Positions 52,127 to 60,722 of a DNA stretch of 64,000 nt are shown one piece after another. The stretch covers positions 62,001 to 126,000 of the forward strand of contig JANQEE010000032.1 in NCBI GenBank assembly GCA_028278525.1, written 5' to 3'. The notes under the pieces were generated by a model. The model was given only the letters and a program-made list of their open reading frames with translations, was not told the DNA's origin and did no database searches. The position numbers and the translations under genes are program-made. Positions within the stretch are counted from its first letter, which is position 1. Every line of letters starts with the position of its first letter. The stretch comes from Minwuiaceae bacterium (GTDB taxonomy: Bacteria; Pseudomonadota; Alphaproteobacteria; Minwuiales; Minwuiaceae).

Positions 52127-53014
52127 CTACCGCTTGCCGTCGATGGGCACGAACCGAAACGCATTCCCCGCCGGCACCACATGCCCCATCGACGGCGAAG
52201 GGAAGTGCGCGGTCATCAGCAGCGTGTCGGTTTCGCAAACGCTTTCCAGCAGGCCGCGCCGCGTCCGCCGCGATTGTTCCGGGTCGAAACAGGCGCTGGC
52301 GCTCCATTCCGGGTGGGCGCATTGCACCGGGCTGTGGATCGCGTCGCCGCACATCACCGCGTTTTGGCCCCGCGAGGCCAGCCGTACGCTGACATGCCCG
52401 GGCGTGTGGCCGGGCGACGGTTCCAGCCAGACCTGGTCGTCGATCGCGTAGTCGCTGTCGACCATGTCCGCCAGGCCCGCCTCGATCACCGGCAGCACGC
52501 TGTCGTCGATACAGCCGCCGCTGAAGTTCGGCTTCCTGCGGTTCTTCTGTTCCCAGAACTCCCATTCGGTGCGCGCGAACACATAGCGCGCGTTGGGAAA
52601 GGTCGGCACCCACCGCCCGTCGAGCAGCCGGGTGTTCCAGCCGACATGGTCGGAATGCATATGCGTGCACATCACGAAGTCGATGTCCTCCGGCGTCAGC
52701 CCGTGCGCCGCCAGGTCGTTGATGTACTTCATGCTCGATCGCATGTTCCAGTTGTCGATGAAGTCCCGTTCCTTGTCGTTGCCGACGCAGGTGTCGATCA
52801 GGATGGTGTGATGCTCGGTACGGATCAGGTAGCTCTGGATCGTAAGGATCAGGTTGCCGGTTACCGGATCCAGGATATGCGGCTCCAGCCAGTGGCGATG
52901 CGGCGCCAGGTTCTCCGGCGTCGCTTCCGGGATCAGGTGCATGGGCTCGATGTCGGGGCCTTCGCTTTCGATGATCCGGTCGATCGCGATCTCGCCGATG
53001 GTACGCTCGGGCAT
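52127..53014 (-). CDS. metallo-beta-lactamase-fold hydrolase
   Basis: A 295-aa protein with the zinc-binding set THMHSDHVG (residues about 113-121), a further His in PGHTPGHV, Asp in GDAIH, and His near the C-terminus (TAHFPSP). Two metal ions are expected. Relatives hydrolyse lactones, thioesters or phosphoesters. GGAGA precedes the ATG. It lies 13 nt downstream of an SDR gene on the same strand, which suggests one operon. Confidence 0.9.
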   Translation of the reverse strand: MPERTIGEIAIDRIIESEGPDIEPMHLIPEATPENLAPHRHWLEPHILDPVTGNLILTIQSYLIRTEHHTILIDTCVGNDKERDFIDNWNMRSSMKYINDLAAHGLTPEDIDFVMCTHMHSDHVGWNTRLLDGRWVPTFPNARYVFARTEWEFWEQKNRRKPNFSGGCIDDSVLPVIEAGLADMVDSDYAIDDQVWLEPSPGHTPGHVSVRLASRGQNAVMCGDAIHSPVQCAHPEWSASACFDPEQSRRTRRGLLESVCETDTLLMTAHFPSPSMGHVVPAGNAFRFVPIDGKR

Positions 53015-53027
53015 GCTACGGTTCTCC

Positions 53028-53768
53028 TTATTGTTCGACCGGCGTGATGGTCGCGCCGCCCGTGGTCTGTTCGGTCGGCGTCAGCTCGATGGTGGCGACG
53101 TTGACCCGCCAGGGCGCGTCCAGGGCATAGAGGATGGCGTCGGCGATATCCTCCGCTTTCAGGATCTCGTAGCCTTCGACGAAGTCGCGCCGCGCCTGTT
53201 CGTCGTCGAACGCGCCCAGGAAGAATTCCGTCTCCACCCGCCCGGGGCAGATCTCGGTCGACCGGACGCCGGTCCCCTGCAATTCCAGCCGCAGGTTCTG
53301 GCTCAACAGATGCACCGCGCCCTTGCTCGCGCCGTACAGCGCGAACTTGATCGGGTGCAGGCCGGCGATCGACCCGACATTGACGATATGGCCCCGCCGC
53401 CGTTGAACCATGCCCGGCGCGGTGGCGCGCACCACATGCAGGGCGGCCGTCACATTGGTCTCCAGGGTCAGGTCGATGTCCTTCGGATCGGTCACGAAGA
53501 ACGATTCGTACCCCCTGCCAAGGCCGGCATTATTGATCAGTATATCGATCTCCAGGTCGGCGAAGGTCTCGTAGATCTTCTCGGTATCGCGCAGGTCCAG
53601 GACGTGCGTCGTACAGCCGGTCGCCTCGGCCAGCTTCTTAAGCCGGTCCTCGCGTCGCGCCACCGCATGCACCTCAATGCCGCGCTCCGCCAGGGCCGCG
53701 ACCGCCGCGGCGCCGATGCCGCTCGACGCGCCGGTGACCAGCGCCGTTCGATAATCCCTCAGGGCCAT
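53028..53768 (-). CDS. short-chain dehydrogenase/reductase
   Basis: 246 aa. TGASSGIGAAAV cofactor loop (residues 12-23), NNAG near 87, catalytic Tyr-x3-Lys in YGASKGAVHLL (about 144), and ICPGRVETEF. The pattern fits the YdfG-like serine/3-hydroxy acid dehydrogenase group. It is first in a probable two-gene operon with the metallo-beta-lactamase-fold protein. Confidence 0.9.
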   Translation of the reverse strand: MALRDYRTALVTGASSGIGAAAVAALAERGIEVHAVARREDRLKKLAEATGCTTHVLDLRDTEKIYETFADLEIDILINNAGLGRGYESFFVTDPKDIDLTLETNVTAALHVVRATAPGMVQRRRGHIVNVGSIAGLHPIKFALYGASKGAVHLLSQNLRLELQGTGVRSTEICPGRVETEFFLGAFDDEQARRDFVEGYEILKAEDIADAILYALDAPWRVNVATIELTPTEQTTGGATITPVEQ

Positions 53769-53922
53769 GTTCGTCCGTCTCCCGTCAACGAAGCGCTTCC
53801 CATACAGCGTTTTGCTGCAGGTTCCGCCATTAACTCAATCTTTACCATGTCGCAACCAACGTTAACATGTGGGCCGATACACATATTTATGTCTGCCCCC
53901 CAATCGCGATGGGAGAATTGTG

Positions 53923-54612
53923 GTGAACGCCAAGCGCCTTTCAGTAATTGTTTTTGCGCTCGCCGTTGTGCTTGGGCCGCCGGCCCCGGCCGACGAGATG
54001 GCGTCGAAGCCTGCTGCCGGCTCGCCGCCGCTCAACGAGCTTTACCAGGATTTGCAGAACCTGGAATCCATGGCCGCCGAGCGGCGCAGCTCGTTGGTCA
54101 CCCTGCGCCAGGATCTCGAGAGCATGCGGCAGTCGCTGGAGCGGCTGAACGAAACCATCGAGCCGGTGGCGCCGCCGGCCTCCTTCATCAACGAGGTTCG
54201 CGCCGGCAGGGCCACCGCCAGGCTGGAACGCTATATGACGGAGACCGAGACCAAGCCGGTCGCGATGGAAACGGCGGCCGTGCCGCCGAAACCGGCACCG
54301 GCCCCCGATACTGTCCAGCCCGCGGCTGTGCCGCCTGTCGCGGCGGAGCCGGAACCGGTTAAGGTCGCCGCCGCCGAGCGCGGCGCCGCGTCGATCCACC
54401 TCGCTTCCTACCGCAGCCGCCCGAACGCGGAGCGGGGCTGGACCGTGCTCCGCGACCGCTACGTGGACATGATGGGCGGGCTGACGCCGGAATATGTGGA
54501 GGTCGACCTCGGGCCCGGGAAAGGCCGGTTCGTACGGCTGATCGTCCGGGCCGACGACGGCTTCTGCGACCGCCTGAAGCAACGTGGCGGGGACTGCGCG
54601 CTGTTGCGCTGA
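53923..54612 (+). CDS. exported protein with coiled coil and SPOR-like domain
   Basis: About 229 aa. Signal peptide (MNAKRLSVIVFALAVVLG), a coiled-coil stretch (about residues 30-75), a Pro/Ala-rich linker (about 95-140), then a C-terminal SPOR-like domain (IHLASYRSRPNAERGWTVL). SPOR domains bind denuded peptidoglycan at division septa. The GTG at 53923 has GGGAGA 6 nt upstream; another GTG is at 53920. An intrinsic terminator follows. Confidence 0.7.
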   Translation: MNAKRLSVIVFALAVVLGPPAPADEMASKPAAGSPPLNELYQDLQNLESMAAERRSSLVTLRQDLESMRQSLERLNETIEPVAPPASFINEVRAGRATARLERYMTETETKPVAMETAAVPPKPAPAPDTVQPAAVPPVAAEPEPVKVAAAERGAASIHLASYRSRPNAERGWTVLRDRYVDMMGGLTPEYVEVDLGPGKGRFVRLIVRADDGFCDRLKQRGGDCALLR

Positions 54613-54878
54613 TTTGAACCGGCCGTTATCGACGGTCGAACGTGAAACGGCGGCCCCTGCGGGAGCCGCCGTTTTTGTTGCACGCTTGCTCTAGCCCTGG
54701 TCAGGACCGCCGCTGAAGCGGCTGGCAGCCAATTCGTAGACAGATCTTACGCGCCGCCGCTTCGATCAACTGCGTAAAATTGTATAGAGTGCCGGTAAAT
54801 ATCCGGTAAAACCCCGCCCGATTCTTAGGCCAGGGGTAGAACGGCGTTGAAATAATTATCCTAATTGGAGGCGTTCCC
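54613..54878. other. intergenic region with terminator and CCGGTAAA direct repeat
   Basis: 266 nt. It contains the terminator at 54645-54680 and a direct repeat CCGGTAAATATCCGGTAAA around 54791-54812, about 70 nt upstream of the PLP-enzyme gene, which could be an activator site. Nothing else is recognised. Confidence 0.5.
54645..54680 (+). terminator. rho-independent terminator
   Basis: AAACGGCGGC pairs with GCCGCCGTTT around a CCCTGCGGGA loop, followed by TTTTGTTG. It ends the SPOR-like gene's transcript. Confidence 0.9.
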
Positions 54879-56018
54879 ATGGTCGACCTTGGCCCCAACC
54901 AGCCCCTCATCGGCCGGCCGGACGGGCGCGCCGCCTTGCAGACGCCCGCCCTGGTCGTCGACCTGCCGGCCATGCAGCGCAACATTGCGGCGATGGCGGC
55001 CTATGCGAAAAGCCGGGATGTCGGGCTCCGGCCCCATTCCAAGACCCACAAGTCGGCCCGGATCGCCCGCCTGCAGGTCGACGCCGGCGCCACCGGCGTC
55101 TGTGTGGTGACGGTGGGCGAGGCGGCGCCGATGGTCGCGGCCGGGATCCCCGGCGTGCTGATTACCTCGCCGGTGGTGGTGCCGGCCAAAGTCGACCGGC
55201 TGATCGCGTTGAACGAACAGGCCGAGGGGCTAATGGTCGTGGCCGACAACGCCGAAAACGTCGACGCGCTGGCCTCCGCCGCCGGGGCGTCGGGGCGGCC
55301 GCTCACCGTCGTCGTCGACCTGGATGTCGGCACCCACCGCACCGGCGCCGCCGATCTGGAGACGGCGGTCGCCCTGGCGCGGCAGGTATCCGCGTCGAAC
55401 GCCCTGCAGTTCGGCGGCGTGCAGGCCTATGCCGGCCATCTCCAACATGTCGAGGACTACGGTACCAGGCGCGACCTGGCGTCTGAGCAGGCCGTCCGTG
55501 TCGCGTCGTTGACCGAACAGCTTACCGCCGCCGGCTTGGCGCCGCCGATCGTCACCGGCGCGGGCACCGGCACGCACGAGATCGACGCCACGGGCGGCGC
55601 CTTCACCGAGCTTCAGGTCGGGTCCTACATCTTCACCGACGTCCAATACGATGCGGTCGCGTTGACGGCGGATGAACAGCACCCGTTCGCGCCGGCCCTG
55701 ACGGTGCAGGTCTCCGTCGTCAGCAACAACGCATCCGGCTTCGTCACCACCGATGGCGGCCTCAAGCGGTTCGCGACTGACGGCCCGAAACCGGAAATCC
55801 TACGCGGCGCGCCGTCCGGCTCAAGCTATCGCTTCATGGGCGATGAGCACGGCGCGGTGATCTTCCCCGACTCCGGCGCGACCCTGCCGCTCGGCGCCAA
55901 GGTCGAATGCCTGACGCCGCACTGCGACCCGACGGTCAACCTCTATGACTATTACCACGTGGTCGACGGCGACGAACTGGTCGACATCTGGCCGGTCGAC
56001 GGGCGCGGCGCGATTTAG
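54879..56018 (+). CDS. D-threonine aldolase/DSD1-type PLP enzyme
   Basis: A 379-aa fold-type III PLP enzyme. The PLP lysine is in RPHSKTHKS (about residue 55); barrel strands VVVDLDVGTHRTGA and QAYAGHLQH follow. The C-terminal metal site is LTPHCDPTVN (His and Cys ligands of the DSD1/D-TA type). It cleaves or dehydrates D-3-hydroxy amino acids such as D-threonine or D-serine; alanine racemase is unlikely. GGAGG precedes the ATG by 8 nt. Confidence 0.9.
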   Translation: MVDLGPNQPLIGRPDGRAALQTPALVVDLPAMQRNIAAMAAYAKSRDVGLRPHSKTHKSARIARLQVDAGATGVCVVTVGEAAPMVAAGIPGVLITSPVVVPAKVDRLIALNEQAEGLMVVADNAENVDALASAAGASGRPLTVVVDLDVGTHRTGAADLETAVALARQVSASNALQFGGVQAYAGHLQHVEDYGTRRDLASEQAVRVASLTEQLTAAGLAPPIVTGAGTGTHEIDATGGAFTELQVGSYIFTDVQYDAVALTADEQHPFAPALTVQVSVVSNNASGFVTTDGGLKRFATDGPKPEILRGAPSGSSYRFMGDEHGAVIFPDSGATLPLGAKVECLTPHCDPTVNLYDYYHVVDGDELVDIWPVDGRGAI

Positions 56019-56050
56019 CAGGCTTCTCTAGAAGGCAATCGAGCGTTTGC

Positions 56051-56094
56051 CCATCCTTCGAGACGCATCCCTTCGGGCTGCTCCTCAGGATGAG
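56051..56094. repeat. alphaproteobacterial intergenic repeat, inverted copy A
   Basis: CCATCCTTCGAGACGC...GCTCCTCAGGATGAG, the reverse orientation of the unit at 56121-56162, so the two form a head-to-head pair with a 26-nt gap. Located between convergent genes. Confidence 0.75.
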
Positions 56095-56120
56095 ATCGTC
56101 GTGTTTTCAATGAGTGAGCC

Positions 56121-56162
56121 CTCATGCTGAGGAGCCTGCAAAGCAGGCGTCTCGAAGCATCC
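56121..56162. repeat. alphaproteobacterial intergenic repeat, copy B
   Basis: CTCATGCTGAGGAGCCTGC...GCAGGCGTCTCGAAGCATCC. Its internal stem CCTGC/GCAGG differs from the CCC/GGG stem of copy A, while the ends match. This points to compensatory change that keeps a structured repeat. Confidence 0.75.
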
Positions 56163-56196
56163 AGGCCACCATGCGACGACTTTTTTTGCCACCCCG

Positions 56197-57090
56197 CTAA
56201 CCGCCCCGCCGGGCAAGCTGCTGCTCCCGGTAAAACACGAACACGCCGGCCCCGACGATCACCGTCGCGCCGACGATGGTCCAGCCGTCGGGAAAGTCGC
56301 CGAAGAACAGATAGCCGAACAGCGTCGCCCAGATCAGCTGCGTGTAGGAGATCGGCGCCAGGGCCGACGCCGGCGCAAGTTCCAGCGCCTTGATCATCAT
56401 GAAGTGGCCGACCCCGCCGAATACGCCGGTGCCGATCAGCATCAGCCAGTGCAGCGGCGTCGGCGTCACCCAGAACAGCGGCAGCGCCGCCGTCGCCACC
56501 GCCGCGCCGACTACCGCGGTATAGAACAGGGTCGTGAAGGGGTTTTCCTTGCCGCTCAGCATGCGGGTGATGATCTGGTACACGGCGTAGCCGACGGCGG
56601 TGATCAGCGGAAAGATCACCGCCCAATGCATCACGCCGGCGCCCGGCCGGACGATGATCAGCATGCCGCAGAAGCCGACCAGCACGGCGATCCAGCGCCG
56701 GACGCCGACCTTCTCCTTCAGCATCGGTATCGACAGCACCGTGACTAGCAGCGGTGACAGAAACCCGATGGAGACGGCGTCCGCCATCGGCAGATAGCGG
56801 AGCGCGGTGAAGAACGACGCGGTGCAGATCAGCAACAGCACGGCGCGGGTAAGCTGCAGCTTCAGGTGCCGGGTGCGGATCAGCGCGAACCGCATGCCCG
56901 GCGCCAGCAGGACGAACATGATCAGGAAGTGCACCGTGTACCGCGCCCACACCACCTGTCCGACCGGATAGATGGCGACAAGCTGCTTGGACAGCGTATC
57001 CAGGCAGACGAAGCACAGCACCGTCGCGAGCATAAGCAGGATGCCGCGAACGGTATCGGGCCGTTCCGCGGTTGCGCGTACTGAAGACAT
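56197..57090 (-). CDS. DMT-superfamily (EamA) exporter
   Basis: 297 aa with ten hydrophobic helices in two EamA repeats (residues about 15-145 and 160-290; RYTVHFLIMFVLLAP, and ALELAPASALAPISYTQLIW). This family exports amino acids, metabolites or drugs. The ATG at 57090 begins just before the first helix, with only a weak ribosome binding site. It lies 83 nt downstream of the degenerate enolase-superfamily gene, same strand. Confidence 0.88.
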   Translation of the reverse strand: MSSVRATAERPDTVRGILLMLATVLCFVCLDTLSKQLVAIYPVGQVVWARYTVHFLIMFVLLAPGMRFALIRTRHLKLQLTRAVLLLICTASFFTALRYLPMADAVSIGFLSPLLVTVLSIPMLKEKVGVRRWIAVLVGFCGMLIIVRPGAGVMHWAVIFPLITAVGYAVYQIITRMLSGKENPFTTLFYTAVVGAAVATAALPLFWVTPTPLHWLMLIGTGVFGGVGHFMMIKALELAPASALAPISYTQLIWATLFGYLFFGDFPDGWTIVGATVIVGAGVFVFYREQQLARRGG

Positions 57091-57173
57091 TGTCGGGGAT
57101 CCCAAACTGGGCGTCGACGCCAAACAGAGTTGTACCCACGCAGCCCGTCGGCGCAACCGTTGAGCAACCGGAA

Positions 57174-58445
57174 TTATTCGTCCGTAGCGTAGGTCACTTC
57201 GGTGAGCGACGACCAGTCCGGCTCGGCGGCGCAGCCGAAGCCGGGAACCGCCAGCGAGCCGATTTCCGCATGGCCGTCCTGGACTCTGATGCGGGCCGCG
57301 CCTTCCTCGAACCGGTAGAGATCCGGATGCGCCAGCAGAAAGCCTTCCTGCTCCTCCGGCGACGCGCCTCCGAACCCGTCGGCAAAGGCGTCCGCCGTGC
57401 AGCCCGCCACCTGAAGGCCCAGCAGCGCCGTCCAGGCCAATTGCTGCTGTGCCGCGATGCCGGGCGCCGCCGGGGAATCCACCGCCCAAAGCGCCGCATT
57501 ACCGTTGTGGGCGGAAAGGGCGGCGTCGATCAGCGACGGATACAGGTCCGCATCCGCCCTGCAGACGGTGCCGGTACTTCCGTCGGCCGGCGACAGGAAA
57601 ACGGCGTCAGTGTCGGCCGTATCCAGGATGCCGACGACCGACGCGCAGAGACGCTCAAGGTTCGGCGTCCGCGCAACCCGTTCCCACCAGTCGGCGGGCG
57701 GTTGCCCGTCCGCCGCATCGGTTCGATGCAGCACCACGCGATAGGCCTGCGGCTCCAGCACCGCCGCCAGTTCCGTTAGCCGCGCGGCATCCGCTTCCGC
57801 GTCGCCGCCAAGCTCAGCGGTGAAGTGCTGATAGCCGTAGGCGGCAACCACTTCCTCCAGCGTTTCGGGCAGACCGTCGTCCAGCCAGTCCGTGACGGCG
57901 TCGGCGGAAGCTGGCGCGTCCGCCGAAATCCGGTGTCGCAAGGCGATGCTCTCCTCAGGCGCCAGCGTGCCGAGCCACCCCGCCAGATCGAATCCTGCCA
58001 GGGCCGGGATCGCCGCGCCGTCCATCCCCGGCAGGTTCTCCCGAACCGCCTCCGCGATCGGCAACTCGTGAATGCCGCACAGCGCGTCGATCACGGCGCG
58101 GTCGATCAGGCCCTGCGCGAACCGCGCGACGTCGGTGTTATCCGGTTGGGCGGCCAACTGGCCGGCGATTTCGCTATGGGCGCCGAACGCGGTCGCCGGC
58201 ATGTCCAGGTCGAGGTAGTGCCGACCGGCCGCCCCGAGACAACGGCGGTGCCCGTCCGGGTCCGCCGCCGGCAGCAGGGCAGCGGCCTGGCCCCAGCCCT
58301 CTGCGCCCGTTTCCGTTTGGATCCGCACGCGAACGAACGCCTGCGCCGCCTCTTCGCCGCCCCTGTCTTGCCGACGGAACGGCAGCGCGCGTTCATGGAA
58401 ACGAACGTTCCTGACGATCAAAAGCGGGGCGTCTTCGGGGCTCAC
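57174..58445 (-). CDS. degenerate enolase-superfamily paralogue (probable pseudoenzyme)
   Basis: 423 aa. It aligns along its length with the enolase-superfamily protein at 46253-47704: start MSPEDAPLL, LIDRAVIDALCGIHELP, DDGLPETLEEVVAAYGYQHF. The catalytic residues are lost: the KxK pair is replaced in FTAELGG, the LDGNEQ metal site by VLHRTDA, and the IEQP and DEAD segments are absent or replaced. The GTG at 58445 matches the paralogue's start and has AAGG before it; an ATG at 58478 is possible. Its reading frame is intact, so it is likely expressed but not catalytic in the usual way. Confidence 0.8.
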   Translation of the reverse strand: MSPEDAPLLIVRNVRFHERALPFRRQDRGGEEAAQAFVRVRIQTETGAEGWGQAAALLPAADPDGHRRCLGAAGRHYLDLDMPATAFGAHSEIAGQLAAQPDNTDVARFAQGLIDRAVIDALCGIHELPIAEAVRENLPGMDGAAIPALAGFDLAGWLGTLAPEESIALRHRISADAPASADAVTDWLDDGLPETLEEVVAAYGYQHFTAELGGDAEADAARLTELAAVLEPQAYRVVLHRTDAADGQPPADWWERVARTPNLERLCASVVGILDTADTDAVFLSPADGSTGTVCRADADLYPSLIDAALSAHNGNAALWAVDSPAAPGIAAQQQLAWTALLGLQVAGCTADAFADGFGGASPEEQEGFLLAHPDLYRFEEGAARIRVQDGHAEIGSLAVPGFGCAAEPDWSSLTEVTYATDE

Positions 58446-58667
58446 GGGACCTTCATCGGCGACGGCGGCGAGGGGCATTATGCCGATGCTTGCGGTCCGG
58501 CGGTACCGGTTGTATTTGCGCTTCGCCGACAGCGCTGGCAAAATCAATGGGTAAATCGGCCCTCGCGGCCTATGCAAAACCGCCCGCGCCGCTAGATTAG
58601 GCATACACCGGCTCACAGTCGGACTGACGCGACGGGCGGTCCGAACCAAATACCTTTAGGGACAGGC

Positions 58668-59696
58668 ATGCAGATCATCTACGACCCTATTCATGAGCGC
58701 CATGCGCCGGAAACCTTCATCAGCGCCGGCCGCGTGATGCCGAATCCGGAGGTTGTCGAACGCGCGACGCGCCTGCTCGCCTCGGTGGAACAGGCCGGCC
58801 ACGACGTGGTTACGCCGGATGCTTTCGGTCACGACGCCTACGCCGCCGTTCATACCGGCGACTACCTGGAATTCCTCTCCAGCGCGCATGAGCTTTGGAG
58901 CAAGGTGGCCGGCGCCAGCGACGAGGTGGTGCCGAACGCGCATCCCGGCCGGCACATGCATACCCGGCCACACCATATCGTCGGCCTGGCCGGCTATCAC
59001 ATGGCCGACACCGCTTGCCCCATCGGGGCCGGTACTTGGCAGGCGGCGCGCGCCGCCGCCGATTGCGCGCTCACGGCGGCGGCCCGGGTCATGGACGGCA
59101 CGCGCGTCGCCTACAGCCTCTGCCGCCCGCCGGGCCACCACGCCTATTCGGACATGGCCGGCGGTTTCTGCTTCCTGAACAACGTTGCGATTGCCGCCGA
59201 CTACTGCCGCCGGCATGGCGCGGAGCGGGTCGCGATCCTGGATATCGACGTGCATCACGGCAACGGCACCCAGGGCATCTTCTACGGCCGAGGCGACGTC
59301 CTGTTCGTCTCCGTGCACGCCGACCCGCACGCTTTCTACCCCTGGTTCGCCGGCTATGCGGAGGAGCGGGGGCAGGATGCCGGGCACGGCTACAACCTCA
59401 ACCTGCCGCTTGCCCGCGGCAGCGGCGACCCGCAGTTCCACCACGCGGTGGAGGAGGGGTTGGCCGCCATTCACCGCTATGCGCCGGACGTGGTGTTGAT
59501 CTCGCTCGGCTTCGACGCGCAGGAAAACGATCCGCTCGGCATCCTCAAGGTAACGACCGAAGGTTTCCGCCACACCGCGTCCATGATTGCCGGCCTCGGC
59601 CTGCCGACCGTCCTGGTGCAGGAAGGCGGCTATCTCTGCGACGAGCTCGGCGCCAACCTGGCCGCGTTCCTGGACGGGTTCGAGAACGCCGCCTGA
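58668..59696 (+). CDS. histone deacetylase-family amidohydrolase (polyamine deacetylase-like)
   Basis: A 342-aa arginase/deacetylase-fold enzyme with the class motifs: RPPGHHAYSDMAGGFCFLNN, zinc ligands in LDIDVHHGNGTQ, and LISLGFDAQENDPLG with a downstream QEGGYL. Catalytic His pairs and Asp are intact. Length and the loop sequence fit acetylpolyamine amidohydrolases, which remove acetyl groups from polyamines. The next gene starts 12 nt later. Confidence 0.92.
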   Translation: MQIIYDPIHERHAPETFISAGRVMPNPEVVERATRLLASVEQAGHDVVTPDAFGHDAYAAVHTGDYLEFLSSAHELWSKVAGASDEVVPNAHPGRHMHTRPHHIVGLAGYHMADTACPIGAGTWQAARAAADCALTAAARVMDGTRVAYSLCRPPGHHAYSDMAGGFCFLNNVAIAADYCRRHGAERVAILDIDVHHGNGTQGIFYGRGDVLFVSVHADPHAFYPWFAGYAEERGQDAGHGYNLNLPLARGSGDPQFHHAVEEGLAAIHRYAPDVVLISLGFDAQENDPLGILKVTTEGFRHTASMIAGLGLPTVLVQEGGYLCDELGANLAAFLDGFENAA

Positions 59697-59708
59697 CGGG
59701 CGACGGGC

Positions 59709-60719
59709 ATGCACCGGCCGGGCGATTCCAGCGATCCGGGCGTCGTTTCTCCGTCGCCGTCGCAGGTGACCGCCGAGGCGGTGGTCAACGCCGCGATCCG
59801 CCGGTATTTCTCCGGCTGCCGGGCGCGGGTGCCGGAATTCGTCGATCGCCATTTCGGGATCGGCGGCGCGATGCGCCTCAATCGTCGCGCCCTCGGCCGC
59901 GACGTGCTGCGCGCGCCGGTCAACGTCGCGATGATCGTGCCGACCATCGCGTCGACGCTCGGCGCCGCCGCCCTTAAGAAAGCGGGCGCGCGTAACCAGG
60001 CCGACTGGCTGCGCCGCCGCCGTTTCTTCCTGCAGACGGACGTAGCCCGCGAGGTCGAGTGGCTGATCCACACCGAACTGCTGCGGCTGCCGTTCCGGCA
60101 GGGCGACCGGCATTCGGACGTCGACGCGCTGGCGGACGAGATCATGGCCGATTCCCGCGTCGACGAACCGTTGCGGGACGTGCTGCGCGCCGCCGGCGAC
60201 AATACGCTCGACGTGGAAACCCGCGACCAACTGCAACAGGCGCTCGGCGCCTACGCCGGCACCCGCGTTGCCACCGGCGATATCGCCAACATCCTGTTGG
60301 CGATGGGCACCGGCAGTCTGACAATGAACCAGATGACGCTCGGCGCCTTCTCGCTCGGCCCGGCCTTGGCGGCCACCGTCGCCCAGCAGGTCGCCATCGC
60401 GTCCTTTCCGCTGGGCGCCAGCCTGGGCGGCGCGTGGTACGGCTTCTTTCCGGCCGCGCCGTCCACCGCGCTGATCGCCGGGTCGACCGGCGGCGTCATG
60501 GTCGTCGCCGCCTGCCTCGCGGCGTTCTCCGGCGTCGTCACCGACCCGATCCAGCGCGCCCTCGGCCTGCACAAGCGCCGGCTCAACCGCCTGATCGACA
60601 ATCTGGAGCAGAGCTTCCTCCGCGAAGGCGACGGCGAGTTCCGCGCCCGCGAGCACTATGTCAGCCGCCTGGCCGACCTGTTCGACATCCTGACGGCGGT
60701 GGTCCGCCACGCGCACTAG
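59709..60719 (+). CDS. unknown membrane-associated protein, 336 aa
   Basis: Three to four hydrophobic segments: about residues 72-90 (VNVAMIVPTIASTLGAAALK), 200-250 (LALGPALAATVAQ-type helices) and 255-285 (ALIAGSTGGVMVVAACLAAF). They lie between charged helical regions, with an amphipathic C-terminus (LIDNLEQSFLREGDGEFRAR). No family I recognise. It follows the deacetylase gene by 12 nt with no terminator between, so the two are probably one operon. It converges with the SDR gene, 3 nt apart. Confidence 0.75.
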   Translation: MHRPGDSSDPGVVSPSPSQVTAEAVVNAAIRRYFSGCRARVPEFVDRHFGIGGAMRLNRRALGRDVLRAPVNVAMIVPTIASTLGAAALKKAGARNQADWLRRRRFFLQTDVAREVEWLIHTELLRLPFRQGDRHSDVDALADEIMADSRVDEPLRDVLRAAGDNTLDVETRDQLQQALGAYAGTRVATGDIANILLAMGTGSLTMNQMTLGAFSLGPALAATVAQQVAIASFPLGASLGGAWYGFFPAAPSTALIAGSTGGVMVVAACLAAFSGVVTDPIQRALGLHKRRLNRLIDNLEQSFLREGDGEFRAREHYVSRLADLFDILTAVVRHAH

Positions 60720-60722
60720 GTG

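Noticed and set aside
51107-53047. Long plus-strand open frame across three genes
   Set aside because: It crosses a dehydrogenase, an inverted repeat and an antisense hydrolase gene, so it cannot be one protein.
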